Positions 62,158 through 64,000 of a stretch of DNA of 64,000 nt are shown piece by piece. The notes below the pieces were generated by a model, which was not told where the DNA came from, did not search any database, and saw only the letters and a list, made by a program, of their open reading frames with translations. How positions within the stretch are numbered: position 1 is the first letter of the stretch; every line of letters begins with the position of its first letter. Source of the DNA: Bacteroidales bacterium (GTDB taxonomy: Bacteria > Bacteroidota > Bacteroidia > Bacteroidales > UBA3824); assembly GCA_017417315.1 (NCBI GenBank), contig JAFPZK010000050.1:62001-126000 (forward strand), in the 5' to 3' direction. Position numbers and translations under genes: made by a program.

Positions 62158-64000
62158 ATGAAACTACTGAAAATCAATTTGTTGGGTATATTATTAATTC
62201 TATCGTGCAGCGTTTTCGGTCAATCTACTTACCGTAGTTCGACTTTTGAAAACGCAGTTACTAACAAAACCCGTACATTAACCGGTCTGCCGGGCGAAAA
62301 TTACAAGAACAATTTCGCAAAATACAAAATCAACGCAACATTCAACCCTCAAACTCAAATACTTGAAGGCGAAGAATTTGTTACGTACTATCCGAATATG
62401 GACGGATATTACAACGGCAAGATATATATGAACCTTTATCGCAACATTTACAAAAAAGGTGTTCCGAGAATACGCCCGTGCAATCCGGAAGACATCACGA
62501 ATGAAGGTATGGAAATTTTGGAGGTTAAGCAAGTAATAAAAGGCGGCGAAAAAGTTGATGTTTACTACAACGTCAACATCACAAAATTAGGAATTACGAC
62601 GAAAGGTTTTTCCCAAGGCGACACGGTAATGCTTTATGTAAAATGGCGCAACAAAATAGCCGCTAACACACATCTCAGAGGCGGAAAATACACCGACGGT
62701 ACATCATGGTTTATACCGTATTGGTATCCGCAAATTGCCGTTTTTGACGACGTTTACGGTTGGGACAACATAGATCATACCGGAAACGAAGAGTTCGCTT
62801 TTGAATTTGCCAACTATGACGTCAACTTAACAATCGGCGAAAAAATGTACGTTTGGGCAACCGGCGAACTTCAAAACAAAACCGAAATTTATTCTAAAAA
62901 CATTTTAGACCTTTACGCAAAGGCTTTGAAAAGCGACTCTGAGGTCAGCATTTTGAACAACAACAACCGTAGCAATGGTCTGAAAAAAACAGCAAACACT
63001 TGGCATTTCAAAGCCGACAGCGTTCCCGACTTTGTTTTTTGCTGTTCTTCCGATGCTGATTGGACGGGCAGTTCCGTTCAAATCGCAAAAGGTAAAAAAC
63101 GCACTTTCACCTCGGCGGTTCATCACACGCCGAAGTTTTCATACGTTATCCCGATGACTAAAAAAACTCTCACTTATATGAGTACACAACGTCCCGCCGT
63201 AGAATATCCGTATCCGCACCTGACAATTTTTGAAGGCAGCGGCGGAATGGAATTTCCGATGATGATTAACGAAGACTTTGACAACAACTACGACACAGAC
63301 TTGTTTACGACTTCTCACGAGGTCGCTCATTCGTATTTTCCTTTTATGACGGGTATGTATCAAAACAGATTCGCATTTATGGACGAAGGTTTAGCAATGT
63401 ATGTTCCGCAGTATTTTCAGAACTCGGAATTCAAAACCAAAAACATAATTGAAGATGCGTCAAGGTGCGTAAACTACGTTCAAAGTTCCGACAATTACAC
63501 ACCCGTTTCCACACCGTCGTATTCTCAGACAAATCTGTGGATTTATACAGTAAATTCATATTACAAACCGCAAATGGCTTACACGTTTTTGGAAGAAATC
63601 GTCGGTGAAAAAGTGATGGACAAAATTCTTAACGTATTTACTCAGAGTTGGTTGGGCAAACACCCGCTACCTTACGACTTCTTCAACATTTGCGAAAATA
63701 TTTCAGGATTAAAACTTCAAGACTTTTTCAACTCGTGGTTTTATTCGGTAAGCCTGCCTGATTTAAAAGTTGCACAAGTAAAGGACAAGACAATTACGAT
63801 TCAGAATCAGGGCGGTCTTATGCTCCCTATTTATCTGAAAGTCAAGTATAAAGATGGCAGCGTAGAAATCATCGAAAGAAACGCTCTCTGCTGGGCAGGC
63901 GGCAACAACAGCATTAATATGAGTGTCAACAAAGATATAATTGCGGTTGAACTCGGAAAATATATGATTCCTGACATCAATCGGGATAACAACTTCTGGT
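62158..64000 (+). CDS. M1-type zinc metallopeptidase, 3' end outside window
   Basis: An exported aminopeptidase-type protein with at least 614 residues that is still open at the window edge. Residues 1-~21 are a signal peptide (LILSCSVFGQ). The substrate loop GSGGMEFPMM (~360-369) corresponds to GxMEN. The zinc site is HEVAH at H387-H391 followed, after 18 residues, by E410 (FAFMDEGLAMY). This HExxH-18-E spacing defines gluzincins of the M1 family. It probably trims peptides in the periplasm, complementing the S46 peptidase. A TATATTTA box lies ~36 bp before the ATG, which is divergent from hisH. Confidence 0.88.
   Translation, partial: MKLLKINLLGILLILSCSVFGQSTYRSSTFENAVTNKTRTLTGLPGENYKNNFAKYKINATFNPQTQILEGEEFVTYYPNMDGYYNGKIYMNLYRNIYKKGVPRIRPCNPEDITNEGMEILEVKQVIKGGEKVDVYYNVNITKLGITTKGFSQGDTVMLYVKWRNKIAANTHLRGGKYTDGTSWFIPYWYPQIAVFDDVYGWDNIDHTGNEEFAFEFANYDVNLTIGEKMYVWATGELQNKTEIYSKNILDLYAKALKSDSEVSILNNNNRSNGLKKTANTWHFKADSVPDFVFCCSSDADWTGSSVQIAKGKKRTFTSAVHHTPKFSYVIPMTKKTLTYMSTQRPAVEYPYPHLTIFEGSGGMEFPMMINEDFDNNYDTDLFTTSHEVAHSYFPFMTGMYQNRFAFMDEGLAMYVPQYFQNSEFKTKNIIEDASRCVNYVQSSDNYTPVSTPSYSQTNLWIYTVNSYYKPQMAYTFLEEIVGEKVMDKILNVFTQSWLGKHPLPYDFFNICENISGLKLQDFFNSWFYSVSLPDLKVAQVKDKTITIQNQGGLMLPIYLKVKYKDGSVEIIERNALCWAGGNNSINMSVNKDIIAVELGKYMIPDINRDNNFW

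Overview
The window is a chromosomal segment of a Bacteroidota bacterium, most likely order Bacteroidales. The evidence is the promoter style (TAnnTTTG -7 boxes, often with an upstream TTTG), a MurF-alanine racemase fusion gene, an S46 dipeptidyl-peptidase, a C10 protease with a type IX secretion (Por) C-terminal signal, DUF2723, DUF4421 and DUF6261 proteins, and the glycogen debranching / glycosyltransferase / GH57 trio. The cell is a plant-polysaccharide user. No species name can be supported.

Layout: 1-650, end of ychF and a small membrane protein. 693-2456, hisIE converging on an AAA ATPase of the DUF4143 type. 2457-2757, large palindromes and two divergent promoters. 2758-7712, DPP11-like peptidase, a metallo-hydrolase, a GIN-domain-like protein, hpf and a XerC/D recombinase. 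7822-12879, a minus-strand operon of a SpoIIE-type phosphatase, mazG and a MurF-Alr fusion whose MurF P-loop is degenerate. 13127-17821, glycogen metabolism. 17847-19852, a probable restriction-modification pair followed by a 43-bp tandem repeat array. 20287-22882, a DUF6261 protein and an acyl-CoA synthetase flanked by REP-like repeats. 22940-34685, a hemicellulose and uronate region: eda, mannonate oxidoreductase, kdgK, GH10 xylanase, barstar, GH9, a GntR regulator broken by a frameshift, rpsU, GH43 and a hexuronate-type MFS transporter. 34710-39350, a membrane/cytidylate-kinase-like fusion, DUF4421 and a class A PBP. 39354-43218, an exported nucleosidase (frameshifted near its end) with a secreted C10 protease. 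43325-52398, SpmAB-like protein, two related DUF234-type ATPases, a DUF2723 protein, tRNA-Gln and an RluA-type synthase. 52402-62026, ubiX-like gene, TPR protein, Ldh-type oxidoreductase, pyrH, a PLP-fold protein without its lysine, a second SpoIIE-type phosphatase and hisHAF. 62158 to the end, an M1-type metallopeptidase that runs off the window.

The most striking find is at 25530-27378. A GH10 xylanase lipoprotein carries a complete barnase-type RNase as its C-terminal domain, and a barstar-type inhibitor gene starts 4 bp after its stop codon. This is a toxin-immunity pair built onto a polysaccharide-degrading enzyme. A second pattern is that each of the three nuclease-like ATPase genes has its own long inverted repeats placed at its promoter. 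Two genes carry single-base frameshifts, which may be real decay or sequencing error.
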